Shown here: piece by piece, positions 33,443-43,583 of the stretch | Layout: each line of letters begins with the position of its first letter | Numbering within the stretch: the stretch's first letter is position 1 | DNA from: Periconia sp. R9002 | Lineage: Eukaryota > Ascomycota > Dothideomycetes > Pleosporales > Periconiaceae | Assembly (NCBI GenBank): GCA_023627715.1 | Contig: JAMAHW010000022.1 | Location: 1-64,000, forward strand | Direction: 5' to 3' | DNA length: 64,000 bases | The notes under the pieces: model-generated | Seen by the model: only the letters and a program-made list of their open reading frames with translations | Told to the model about the DNA's origin: nothing | Databases searched by the model: none | Translations under genes and position numbers: made by a program

Positions 33443-34758
33443 AAGGCTCGGCTTTTGTATACCCACACCACCTACCTACACGAGCGAATACTGTAGATCT
33501 CCATTTCCTCTTCTCGGCGTTAGGGGGCTTTTGTCTGGACGAATCTTCTTGAACTCTTACCACAACAAAAAGCACAAATCCTTCACCCTCTTTTTTTTTC
33601 TTTTTTAGTACATACAAAAAAGCATAGACAGATACGATGCATCCTCATCATTAAGCATTTAGATAGGCGTTTTTTTTTTCTTGCATTCTTCCTCGGTCGA
33701 GGGGTCTTTTGATGTACATGATTCATTCACACATGTCTTCTTACTAAATTCGTTGTATATATTCTTGGGTAGGGGGGAAGCTATTTCATTTTGATTTTGA
33801 TGGAGGGTGTTTTTTGGTTTTTCGTCATGTATCATTATTTTTGGGGATGGGCTTTGCCTTTTCGGGCCGTTTTAGGAAAGGTTGGCGCTTGTTTGGGAGG
33901 AACATTGGAAAGGCTTTTTTATTTCGAGGGGTTTCAAGGCGTCAATGGTTATGAATGGGACTGTGGATATGAAAGGATAACGTACATGGATGACGGGGGC
34001 ATTTGGAATCGGCGTTTTCCATTTCTTTTTGGCATCAACGGAAAAAAACATGGACAACGAAGGTATGACGGAGAGGCATGAATGGCATCGCGTATGAGAA
34101 TTGGACAAACTCACATGCATCTATACAACACCAAGAACAATAAACAAATAAATCATATTTCACACATACACCCTAAACGCCCGCTTCAAATATAGTAGTC
34201 GGATTTGTGGTACATGCATATGTTCGTCTCTCTTCTTACTCTTAGGAAAAAAAGATATTTGTACAAATTTGATAAATTCCGAGAGAAAAAACACGCATAA
34301 ACATAAACAACCCTGCCCAAACGGACAGAAAAGCAGAGGACGAAAACGAAGGTAAAAAAATCCTTTCCATGTACTACAAACGGTATAATACACTTGTATT
34401 GCTCAGCGTACGTAACGTGTATTTATCCATGACCTCGGGCCAAACACACCCATGCATGCGCGCGCGCGCAGAAGACACACAACGCCAGCATAGAAGATCC
34501 ATGTTTTCAGCAATGTGCATGAGTGCGCACGGGTAGATAAATAGACGGAGAGCATAGCACACAGGTAGGCACCAGATTGGGATTAAGACAAACTTGATTG
34601 AGCTCACCACGTCTACGCGCGCGAGCGGGAATGATTTGGTTTGATAGGTATTTGGAATTACAAGTAGTTATGGCTGATGGTGAAGGGTTTCGTTGGTTGG
34701 GAATTGATGGGTATTGGTAAGATTTATTGAGACAGATTCGCTTTTATGGTCGGCGGGC
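33443..34758. other. intergenic, 3' regions of convergent genes
   Basis: About 1.3 kb containing the 3' ends of URA2 and the R-SNARE gene. It is T-rich after URA2, with poly-T runs near 33589-33606 and 33670-33679. A 20-bp alternating purine-pyrimidine stretch with CG repeats is at 34451-34470. No gene is supported. Confidence 0.5.
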
Positions 34759-35626
34759 TTAATGGCGTAGACAACGGCCCCAGGCTATTGAAAATCAGCA
34801 ATTTTTGTCGGAGATACCAGACGGATGTCGAGGGGCAGGAGGAATGGAGGAGGAATGGAAACATACCAGGCAATCCGCATCCGAAACCAACGAAAAGATA
34901 CACCAGGAAAACAACCACCAACGCCAACAGCACCATGAGCTTGACATTCTTCCACCACATACGTCTCTTGAGCCCGCGACTCCGGACCCTAAAGTCGCGC
35001 GCAGAAACCCCCAATCGATCCGTTTGATCGACGAGCAAATCTATCCGTTCACCGCGCTCCAGCACTCTCTCGATATTCTCCGTCATAATCTCTCGCACGC
35101 CGTCAATCTCCCGCTGCGCCGTCCTCAACGCATCGCGCTGCCCGCTCTCGGTGCCCCCCTGCTCCTCCATCAACCGCCGCATCACGCCATTGAATCCGGC
35201 GCATCCGAAACTCGGCAGCGCCGCGAAGTCGGTGCTCTCTGGGCTAAACTCCTCGAAGAAGCGCTTCTCAAGCGTTGTTAGGAAGCCGAATGGGATACGC
35301 TGGCCGAGGTTCTTCTCCGCGACGACCAAGAACGTCAGACCACCTGCAGAAGCTTGCGCCGCGGGAAACGACGAGGGGGCAAGCGTGTGATAGTGTGCGA
35401 AGTAGGGATCGACGTCGAGGGTCTTGTGCTCGGCGGTGGTGTGAGAGAGCTTGGGGAGGATGACGGAGAGGAGGGATGAGGTTTTGCTCGAGGGCGAGGC
35501 GTTGTGTTCGCAGAGGACTTTGGTGTTGTGGGCTATGCCCGCGCTGATGAAGAGTGTTAGCAGTGATTCTTCGCTGGAGAAGATTGAGGACGGAGCGTAC
35601 TAGAGGAGCTGCGTCGAGGGTGCCAT
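34759..35626 (-). CDS. NYV1: R-SNARE of the VAMP7/Nyv1 type
   Basis: Three exons, complement(34759..34784, 34867..35543, 35601..35626), 242 residues. The first coding exon is only 26 nt and the last also 26 nt; introns are 57 and 82 nt. The N-terminal longin domain is seen from the short start MAPSTQLLYAGIAHNTKVL through GGLTFLVVAEKNLGQRIPFG. The SNARE motif follows, with the zero-layer arginine in VLERGERIDLLVDQTDRL. A single C-terminal membrane anchor ends in the short lumenal tail GLPAWGRCLRH, which appears only after splicing the last exon. Such SNAREs pair with Q-SNAREs for fusion with the vacuole or late endosome. The name rests on the longin plus R-SNARE plan; other longin SNAREs such as Ykt6 lack this membrane anchor. 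Confidence 0.88.
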
Positions 35627-36007
35627 GGTGAGCCGCTGTGATGATGCCTGATCTGGCTGGCTTCAGTGATGGAGTTTCACTCCGTGTTCTTTATTACGGA
35701 AGCTTGAATGAGGATGGCGGTGTGGCAAACGAGTCAAGGGTTTCGCTAGCGGGAGTGACGTGGGCAGATTTCAAGGTGCAAGTGCAAATAGAAGGATTGA
35801 TGAACGAAAGGCGGAAGTGGAGTAGACTTGGTGGAGAGAGGGTCTTCCTGGGGCTGGGCCAATTGGGGCTTGTAGCGTCATGTCGCAGTGCGCTAGTCCC
35901 GAAAAGAAGCTAGCGCACTTTGGAAAATGCTTGTAGGGCTGAGAGAACAGTCTCTATCACGACAGCCTCGGATCCGGCGTCGGTGCTTCAAAGCGTATCT
36001 AGCTATC
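35627..36007. other. short divergent promoter (R-SNARE / POP5)
   Basis: 381 bp between two start codons facing away from each other, so it must hold both promoters. No TATA or other named element was recognised. Confidence 0.5.
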
Positions 36008-36647
36008 ATGGTGCGTGTCAAAAATCGATACCTTGTTGTCAATTTTCTGTATCCGACTCCCTTGGGCTCTCAAACAAAGCGCGACCAAACCCTTCCCGAC
36101 CTTGTCCAATTCCATGCCCCGACCCCGGATACACTCCATACTGGACTCCTGCTACGCATTATTAGAGATGGTGTAACTGAGCTGTTTGGCGACTATGGAG
36201 CCGCCATGGTTAATAATGCGCTCAAAGGTGAGTACAATGTTGTCTAGGCTTTCTACCAGCATGCCACTGGCGAGCCTACTCACGTGCTAATTGCTATGTC
36301 CAGTCAACTATTGGTCTCCAGCAACCTCAACAGCTATAATCCGATGCCCTCGGGATAATTATCAGATGGTGTGGGCGGCTTTGACCTTTATCACCAAACT
36401 TCCGCGCCCAGTCGATCTGCCTGTTGTGGTCAAGGTGGTCAGAGTGAGCGGTACGATCAAGAAGGCGGAAGAAGAGGTTATCAAAAGGGCAAAGTTGATA
36501 ATCCGAAGAGCAAAGACGGCAGAATCAGGAGCTCCGGATCAGATCGTCGAGGGCGCTGTGAAGGCAGTCGAGAAGAGAAGGGAAGAAGAAAATCAGGTAC
36601 TAACTCGTGTAGATGACGATGATGAGAGTGGGAGTGACAGCGAATGA
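36008..36647 (+). CDS. POP5: ribonuclease P/MRP subunit POP5
   Basis: Two exons, join(36008..36227, 36304..36647), 187 residues. The 76-nt intron has a GTGAGT donor and GCTAAT branch. The start MVRVKNRYLVVNFLYP, the central LLRIIRDGVTELFGDYGAA, and after the splice VNYWSPATSTAIIRCPRDNY followed by VWAALTFITKL are the hallmarks of Pop5. This protein is a core subunit of RNase P (5' maturation of tRNA) and RNase MRP (rRNA processing) in the nucleus and nucleolus. The C-terminus is an acidic, Ser/Asp-rich tail with a Lys/Arg/Glu helix before it. It shares a short divergent promoter with the R-SNARE gene. Confidence 0.92.
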
Positions 36648-37045
36648 ATGAAGCGCTACTTGACAGCTTCTTTCACACCGACGTTTGCTTTGATATCTCG
36701 GTTTAGGATGCTAACATTCTATTCAATTGGTTGTTTGCTCGTAAGTAGAGTAACTGAAACTCTTCGGGTCGTTGTTGACAAACATAAGCCAGGTTTGCCT
36801 GTATCTGGTGTCATTTGAGATTGTATTGGGGAACACATGTAATCCCCGCGCCAAGTTCCGTCTTGTTTGTTATGTATATGCAGGTACCCTTTATGGCGTT
36901 CGATTGCTACAGTTGTGATCGTGCAACAAAGAAACAGCTCCTTCGACGAAATACCGACTGGTCGGCGCCATAAAGCAAGGCTCATCGCAAAGCTCCTACC
37001 ACTATCCAGACTTCCACCTCATTCAACATATGTTCTCTTCTAGTC
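36648..37045. other. intergenic, no supported feature
   Basis: About 400 bp between two genes in the same direction. A pyrimidine-rich CTCTTCTAG just before the ATG at 37046 could be the acceptor of a leader intron, but no donor was confirmed. Confidence 0.4.
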
Positions 37046-37954
37046 ATGAGTAACTATACTCCTGATAGTCGCTCTTTATCACTCCAAAATAACCCGATAA
37101 CGATCTTACCACCAACTTCCCAAAAGGCTCAATGGGACGCCATCAATTCATACATCGACAAGCTATCCTCTGATGGCTTACCTCCGACCGACAGAATCAT
37201 CCTAGACAACGTCAATAAATCTGTATTGACCGCTTTCTTGGCTAAGAAGCGTTCCAAGCTCGACGTTCTCTGTACCGAAGCCAACTTGCCTCTTGCTATG
37301 CCATCATCACGCCGCCACATGAAACGAAACTCGGGTATCGCATTCCCAAACTACGATATCGCTGCATACGGTTCAGGCCATAGGAGAACTCTGGCGGTGG
37401 ATAATACGCCGCCATTGAGTCTTTCCATTCCTCTAAGCACACCTGCCGCTTCTCTTCCTCTGAAAGATCCCTCGCATCAGCCGCACAGAAATACAATAAC
37501 CGAACTTATCTCTTCCCAAAGAACTCCCCAAATTGGCTCAAACAGCGAATCTGTACCCGCTCAGACACCTAACGTGTCGCCGCTCAGCCCTACCTTTGGC
37601 CCTCGACAAGGCGAGATACCATCCGGTACATTACAGCGACGCCGTGCCAGTCTACCAACTAACCAGCTCGATTCCTCAGCGTTCCCGACCTTCAAACGCT
37701 CGAAAGATGATTCTGGTCACAACACTGAAGCCATTCGCCCCAGCAGAGAGTCGATGGCAGACTACAGCACAGGTAGGGAGAAGAGGATCCTCTGGGAAGC
37801 TGCATGGAAAGAAATCGAAGGGAATTTTGAAGAATATGTTGGAAGGTTCGTAGGGGATGATGATGTGCTTTGTAACGGGAAAGTGAATTTGTGGGAGCGA
37901 ATTCTTGATGTTTGTTCGAAGATTAAGGAGATGGAGACGAGCGGGGGCGAGTGA
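37046..37954 (+). CDS. hypothetical protein
   Basis: A single-exon 302-residue frame from ATG 37046. Residues ~25-85 look folded and helical (QWDAINSYIDKLSSDGLPPT; VLTAFLAKKRSKLDVLCTEA). The middle, about 90-235, is Ser/Thr/Pro-rich and disordered with several SP/TP sites. The C-terminal ~60 residues (WEAAWKEIEGNFEEYVGRFV and a final charged helix) again look folded. The combination of two short conserved-looking ends and a disordered centre suggests a scaffold or adaptor, but I do not recognise the family. No membrane or targeting signal is visible. Confidence 0.65.
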   Translation: MSNYTPDSRSLSLQNNPITILPPTSQKAQWDAINSYIDKLSSDGLPPTDRIILDNVNKSVLTAFLAKKRSKLDVLCTEANLPLAMPSSRRHMKRNSGIAFPNYDIAAYGSGHRRTLAVDNTPPLSLSIPLSTPAASLPLKDPSHQPHRNTITELISSQRTPQIGSNSESVPAQTPNVSPLSPTFGPRQGEIPSGTLQRRRASLPTNQLDSSAFPTFKRSKDDSGHNTEAIRPSRESMADYSTGREKRILWEAAWKEIEGNFEEYVGRFVGDDDVLCNGKVNLWERILDVCSKIKEMETSGGE

Positions 37955-39059
37955 AATATATGAACATGATGGAATCACCTGTCTAATGTGCTTTTCCTTG
38001 CGATGAGCCTATTCTTATACTATGGTCCTAATTGTATATTGATATGTCCCGATGTAAGGCGACTGGCGTGGCCAAAAACAATATAGCTTATTCTCGCTCT
38101 ATGTACTGTATTTCGCCAAGTAGGTCTACCAAGGAACTCTGCCAAACACTTCTGTTGCCGAGCCAGATCCTCCATGATTTACTCGATAGACTCGCAGCCA
38201 CCGTTTTTGTTTCCACAATTACTATTCAGATCAAAAAGATGATGGCAATTTAACTCTTGTCGAGGACAGATGCGTCGCCCACGCCCGCCGAGATACTACT
38301 CTTCCTTGGATCTAGGCTGACAACACAGTCCAATCGAGATGCACAGTAGCTGTGGATTGGGCGGTCGCGACTTTGCGTGCATTGAAAGATGTCATCGAGG
38401 CCTCATTCCTCGATATTTAGTCCCGTGTGCAATGAAACCCGTAGAGCGATCGGTCCCATATTTCGTTGGCAGCGGCGGATATCGGCGGTAGCTGTTGCAC
38501 CAGTAGCTATGACGAATATATTATGAATTTCAAGGATGGCGAAGCAGAGTTGTTCGTCGTCAGCACAGAAATTATGGAAGGATGAAACCAGCCTTGGTAG
38601 GGACAGAGGTGGCCTTCATATGGCAAGGAGCTCACGACAAACGTGGCTAAACTTGGAAAAGCTGGTGAAAGAGGACGGAAAGGTACCCGTGGAATATGAG
38701 AGACGAGGTCAAGAAGACGGGACAGGCGGATTATATAGTGATGCCACCGATTCCAGAGGAAGTGAAGTGGCTCATATCGCGAGCAATATCAATTCAGTTA
38801 TATGGTCTAGGTAAAGGTAGAGTGAAAAGTTGCCCACAGACTTAGTGAGTGGCACTGCGGGTGGCTGAGGTCACGCCCTTTCCTCCGCTATACTGCGGCC
38901 ACGCATGTAAACAAACGCACGCTCCCAATCACTGGCACGTTCCCAGCCACAACTGCCTCCACCCACCCTTGTCGCCTAATTAGACCCTCGCTACCGGTTT
39001 TCACTATATATACAATGTAAACAGACAAACTTTCATATATCGAACATCGGGCTCACAGT

Positions 39060-39303
39060 TGCTGGCGGTAACAAGGTTGGTCGGGTGGTCAAGCGGCATT
39101 GCCTTAGTCTGAAATACTGGCTATCAATTCCTCTACTTGACACACTCACAACCGGCTTACTCCAAACCAATGTGACCCCGAGTTCGATCCCCACAGCAAA
39201 CTTTGGGTTGTATTAAAAAAATGCAATTCTAAGTTTCTGGGCGGTTGTGACGGTTCTACTCTTCGGGGTTCTCACAAGCGTTTCTTTTTGGGATTTTTTT
39301 TTT
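39060..39303 (+). ncRNA. candidate RNA polymerase III transcript or tRNA-derived element
   Basis: An A-box-like TGGTCAAGCGG at about 39087-39097 and a B-box-like GAGTTCGATCC at about 39180-39190 are followed by a T-run of about ten at 39294-39303. A TATATATA element lies upstream at about 39004-39012. This order is what a Pol III gene needs. I could not fold a proper tRNA: the T stem has mismatches and the A-to-B distance of about 90 bases would need an intron. It may be a degenerate tRNA, a tRNA-derived SINE or a small RNA with internal promoter boxes. The arrangement is seen; the transcription is inferred. Confidence 0.3.
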
Positions 39304-39606
39304 GTATATACTATTTTTTTATTCATAACAAAGGGCTAAATCTGCTATAGTTGTTTCTCCGGTCAAAAACGAGTGCAACGTGGGCGGGTTGATCAGTTGG
39401 TCGTCAAGGGGGGGTTGAGGCAAGCAGTAGCGTAAGTCGTTCGTTGACTTAGCTTTGCTCTTTTAGGCTCAGCACCACCACTACAATCAACTTTGTGTTC
39501 GCTCTCTGGCGCATACAACAATTATTCACCTAAATCTTTCAGTTTTCTGGATATTTTCCACGATGGGAAGTTTGCTTTTTTGTCAGTTTTGGATACTGCA
39601 TATAAT

Positions 39607-39640
39607 TATTGTGTCGGGCTAATTGCAGCCCGACACAATA
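39607..39640. repeat. perfect 14-bp inverted repeat (hairpin)
   Basis: Arm TATTGTGTCGGGCT at 39607-39620, loop AATTGC at 39621-39626, and the exact reverse complement at 39627-39640. All 14 pairs match. It lies about 100 bp beyond the stop codon of the minus-strand gene 39741-40658, in its probable 3' untranslated region, where it could fold in the RNA. Confidence 0.9.
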
Positions 39641-39740
39641 CTTTCTATTCATGAGAGATGTTTGAAAGCAATCCGCGTGGAATTAAGCATTGGATACGAC
39701 CTATGCCAATGATGAGTATTCACGGAGAATTCGACACACC

Positions 39741-40658
39741 TCAACATTTCGGCAATGGACTCACCCTGACCCTACTCGCCTCCATCAATTCCGAAGATTC
39801 CCTCGTTAACCGTGTCACCTCCTCCAGTCGCTTTTCAGGCTCAAGGAGCAACAGAGTTTCCCAATCTAGCGACTTCTCACAAAACTCCTGCACTTGTTCG
39901 AGCCACTCCTTGTCCCACCCTCGAGCGCTCAACTCCATTCGGTCTTGCTGCGTGAACGGCACTATCTCCCTGTTTGGTGCGTACCTTGCTACATATATGT
40001 CCTTGGGTAGGAACCAATCCTGGGGATCAAAGCCAAACTGTTCAATTGTGAAGTCGGCAATATATTCTTTTCCGCTGCGGGAGGTGAGCTGGAACACGGC
40101 ATGATCACAGTCAGAGGTAACGTCGTATAACTTCTCAAGCGTCTTCCTGGCTTTCCTATTTTCCTTGCCCTTTGCCTTATTGGCTTTCGTCTCGTCCTCT
40201 GGCTCTGCAACCGCCAGTCCGAATCCACCGACTAAACCGCCCAGAATGGCCACCCATTGAATGTTCGCCTTCGCATTCCCTAGCTGATCTCCCAGAATTA
40301 AGTCAAAGGCCTCAAGGGCTGTGTTGCATAGGAAAGCCTTCATGTACGCTTTCTGAAGCTTTTCAACCATCGCTTCTCCAACTTGGTCTACTAATTGCGG
40401 TGCCAAGTCCGTGCCTAACGCTTTCGTGCCCTGAACTAGGGTTCGTGGGTGTGCTTCCCGAGTGAGAATATACACTTGCGATACCGCATTGTTTTTGAAA
40501 GCGGAAGATTCAAGAACGTGAATGGATGCGATAAGGGGACGCCTGAACGATAGGGCGAGAATCTCGAAGATGGTGTGGGCAATTTGACAGTTGGAATATA
40601 TGTACTCCAAGTCAGAATCAGCAGAAAAATCAAGGGAAGGGTTTGGTTTCTCCATCAT
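39741..40658 (-). CDS. hypothetical protein
   Basis: A single-exon 305-residue frame beginning with two methionines (ATG 40658). It appears folded throughout, with several helix-like segments (IAHTIFEILALSFRRPLIAS; AEAMVEKL-type stretches; NTALEAFDLILGDQLGNA) and one short glycine-rich hydrophobic stretch (WVAILGGLVGGFGLAVAE) near residue 150 that could touch or cross a membrane. A Lys/Glu/Ala linker follows, then a beta-rich part (HAVFQLTSRSGKEYIADFTI) and a helical C-terminus rich in Glu and Leu. The family is not recognised and no catalytic motif is apparent. The 3' side carries the inverted repeat. Confidence 0.65.
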   Translation of the reverse strand: MMEKPNPSLDFSADSDLEYIYSNCQIAHTIFEILALSFRRPLIASIHVLESSAFKNNAVSQVYILTREAHPRTLVQGTKALGTDLAPQLVDQVGEAMVEKLQKAYMKAFLCNTALEAFDLILGDQLGNAKANIQWVAILGGLVGGFGLAVAEPEDETKANKAKGKENRKARKTLEKLYDVTSDCDHAVFQLTSRSGKEYIADFTIEQFGFDPQDWFLPKDIYVARYAPNREIVPFTQQDRMELSARGWDKEWLEQVQEFCEKSLDWETLLLLEPEKRLEEVTRLTRESSELMEASRVRVSPLPKC

Positions 40659-41995
40659 AGATGATGGGGCTGATTATAAATGTGTTGATGGAAGCTAGGC
40701 GTAACAGTATCGGGTGCAGTTTCAGGTGTCGCGAGCGTTCCAGCGTTGAAGGATCTAGTGAATGTGAAGGTCTGTAATAGCTGATGAACTTTTATATGCT
40801 TTGAAAGATAACTGTGAGTCAAATGATTGAGAGAATGAATGAGAGACTCTATGCTCGAACAGAGTCATTGGAGCTGCGTTGTACATGTGCATGGTTGCAG
40901 TGGCACCAACTCGAATTTGCTGTGATATGAACGTCGACTAACAGCCAAGTCACACCATATTCAGATAGAATGCCCAGAATCATGTAACTCCCCAAATTCC
41001 GGAAGGCCATTTCCGAAACCTTCAAATTTTGAACAGCCACTTTGTAAAGGCCCAACTTTTGAACAGGCGCATTGTAAAGCCTCAGATTTTGAAAAGGCAC
41101 TCTGGATCCTTTCATCTCCATGCAAAGAAAATAAGTTAATGATCTCCTGAATCACAGAGCCTAGGATTGGGCAGCGCTGGTGGTGTAAAAATGACTCATT
41201 TGTAGATCTGAGAAATCCGACGTAGATTATTGGGATCTGAATATCTTGCAAAGTATCAAAAGGTTGAATTCAAACTTGAGGTGGCAGTAGTATTACCCCG
41301 TAATGTTGGGGCATGAATGCAAGAAAATCTTCTGAACGGTTACTTTGGTGGTGATTTAATAAATCAGTGTCCGTTTAGCCGCCCTTCTACACATTTTTAG
41401 TCCTCAAAGTTAGATATTGTCAACCGCTAAGCCTTTTAGTATCAACGTATTGCAAATTGAACGTTCATTGCTTCTACTGGGTCACAACAATAAGATGCAT
41501 GGTGTCCTTTTTCCATTCAGCATTTCGTCGTCCTCCATTATAATACAAAATAACAGTTCATTAAAAATCGTGTACACAGCGACTTCTATCGCACACGAGG
41601 TTACATTAACTTGTAGTCAAGTACTCAAGTGCTCAAGCTGTATGCAATGCAGGATTCAGCTTCAAGATGGGCATAAATATGACCGAGTTGCTGGCGATCT
41701 GTACTTTTCAACTTTACATGCGTAATCATCACGTTCTTATTCTGCCGTCTAACAATGCTCTGCCGTGTTAGACATACATAGAGTGAATTGGCGAGCACGT
41801 GCACAACGAATCCGCCTTGCCCTTCTTGGCAAGCGTCGTCATAGTTCCGTTGGCGCATGAACGCCGTCACAGCTTATGCGCGACACCACGCACCTTCTCA
41901 AACACAGCTATACTTGCTATATATCTTCGCTCACCCCCTAAATACAAGTGCAGCAATTCTTTTTCTTGGTTTCTCGCGAATTCTCCAGCTTTATC
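40659..41995. other. intergenic with a short 30-bp repeat
   Basis: About 1.3 kb between divergent genes. A degenerate 30-bp tandem repeat lies at 40995-41106. A 90-codon minus-strand frame (41121 to 40849, true ATG) translates the repeat as 10-residue units, but nothing else supports it as a gene. Confidence 0.5.
40995..41106. repeat. degenerate 30-bp tandem repeat, about four copies
   Basis: The core AARYYTTTTGAACAGGC, with a following CACTTTGTAAAGGCC-like part, recurs at about 30-33 bp spacing: TCAAATTTTGAACAGCCAC, CCAACTTTTGAACAGGCGC and TCAGATTTTGAAAAGGCAC, with a diverged copy (CCAAATTCCGGAAGGCC) first. Period and drift suggest an old minisatellite. Confidence 0.65.
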
Positions 41996-43583
41996 ATGTC
42001 CGAGAAACCGACGGGCGACAAGGTACGCTGCTCACAGTACCCCACTACTTACCCCTCGACGCCCAAAGCTCAGGCACACAGGGGATCTGATGCACATGTA
42101 CCAAGTATAGAACAGCAAACTGACCTCCTATTCAGCCCGCTCCTCACGCAGACACCAATTTGAGATCAGGCGAAGAGTCACCGACAACCGCCCGAGAACT
42201 CGACTTTGACGACGATAACGACGCTCCTCCTTCTGCTACCGAGGCTATGACTTCCCCACCACCGGTGTCCAAGTCGCCAAAACCGGGAGTGCGTTTCTCA
42301 GAAGAGGCGACGGAGATCCCGCCGCCGAAGCCGCCGCGCCCCATGAGCCCACAGCAGCAGGCAGAGAACACACTCATTGAAGCCTTCCCAGGCATTGATT
42401 CCAAGGTCGTCAAGGCCGTGTTGGTTGCAAGCGGAGGCAAGGTAGAGCCGGCTTTCAACGCTTTGCTTAGTGCGTGGAATAGCGCTATACACTAGGGGAA
42501 TATGCGCTGATAATATTAGGCATGTCGGATCCCAGCTTCCAAGCCGAAGAAGCTCCTCCTCCTCGGCCACCGCGCCCAACTCAACAACCTCGTAGTCAGC
42601 TCGAGCAGGACGAGATTTATGCCCGGCAACTGGCAGAGCATTATCAGAGCAACTATGATGGCCAAGGACCACGGTCTAGAGGCGATGGCTCACAGGGCAG
42701 GCGCCGCCAGGATCAGCAGGACCCCAACGATGAGAGAAGCTTCCTTGATGGTGAGAATCTTGTCGTGAAGTAATTTTCTCTGATCTAACCATTCCTGAAG
42801 ATGTCGCCGACGAACTGCCCGAAATCCGCAGGAATATTGAGCAAGGCTTCCGTGAGACACAGACAAAAGTCAACAAGTGGATCACCGATTTCAAAAAGAA
42901 GCTGGATGGCGAGCCAGAACAATACGATGTCTATGGTAATCCCGTACCTCGTCCACATGAGCGAAGCAACTTTGGTCCATCGCAGTCGGACCAAATGCAT
43001 GGTATCCGTAGGTCCGCTGAGGCACGCCGTTCGGCCGATCGCGAACGATATGACAGCGACAATCGCATGATTGGAGATGATTTCGAGGCTCTTGAGCTGA
43101 GGGACAATGACAGTAGGTGCAAATAAAGCTTTTCCGATGCAAAGACTAATAAAACGCGTAGTCCCAGCCAATGCACGGTCGACCCGTCCGCTCGCCAATC
43201 CCGACCTATTCAAGCCTACCCCTCTTTCGCCCCCTCAAGCTGGTCCTGTAGACGAAGTGGACGCCCTATATCGGAACCCATCACCCAACAACGGCCAGAC
43301 AACGGGCGTCACGGGAGGCAAGGGTGCAAACAAAAAGTGGCAGCCACTAACATCAGTTGCGCCTAATCCTGAACCAGACGAGCATGATCCGTTCAGTCTT
43401 GGTGACAGTGACGAGGAAGACACGAAAACCAAAGATATCAAAGCAGAAGATACCGAGCGATTGAAGAAGGCGGCTGAAGCCAAAGAAGGCTCATCTACCG
43501 CAGAACTAAAACCCGCTGCGCGTAGTGGAAGCGTTAGTCAAAAGGATGCTGCCGCAGAAGCGTTATTGAAGGAGGCTAAGTAG
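41996..43583 (+). CDS. CUE5: CUE-domain ubiquitin-binding autophagy receptor
   Basis: Five exons, join(41996..42022, 42136..42469, 42520..42750, 42801..43112, 43162..43583), 441 residues; introns are 113, 50, 50, 50 and 49 nt except that there are four: 113, 50, 50 and 49. The CUE domain is at about residues 85-121 (TLIEAFPGIDSKVVKAVLVA then ALL), which binds ubiquitin. Proline-rich segments (PPPKPPRP, PPPRPPRP) flank it. The middle region is helical and charged. Near the C-terminus is W361-Q-P-L364, a match to the Atg8-interacting W-x-x-L motif that yeast Cue5 uses to link ubiquitinated aggregates to autophagosomes. The tail is acidic and Lys/Glu/Ala-rich. The first coding exon is only nine codons. 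Domain order and motif support orthology with Cue5. Confidence 0.88.

Larger units (their letters stand above)
37955..39740. other. intergenic with possible Pol III unit and hairpin
   Basis: About 1.8 kb without a supported protein gene. It holds a candidate RNA polymerase III transcript (39060-39303) and a perfect inverted repeat (39607-39640), both entered separately. The frame 38536-38814 is short and not supported. Confidence 0.5.

Noticed and set aside
39061..39200. A true tRNA gene with intron
   Set aside because: A and B boxes are present, but acceptor and T stems do not pair properly, so I report only a candidate Pol III element.
39658..40104. 148-codon plus-strand frame
   Set aside because: Antisense to the hypothetical gene 39741-40658; Ser-rich shadow composition.
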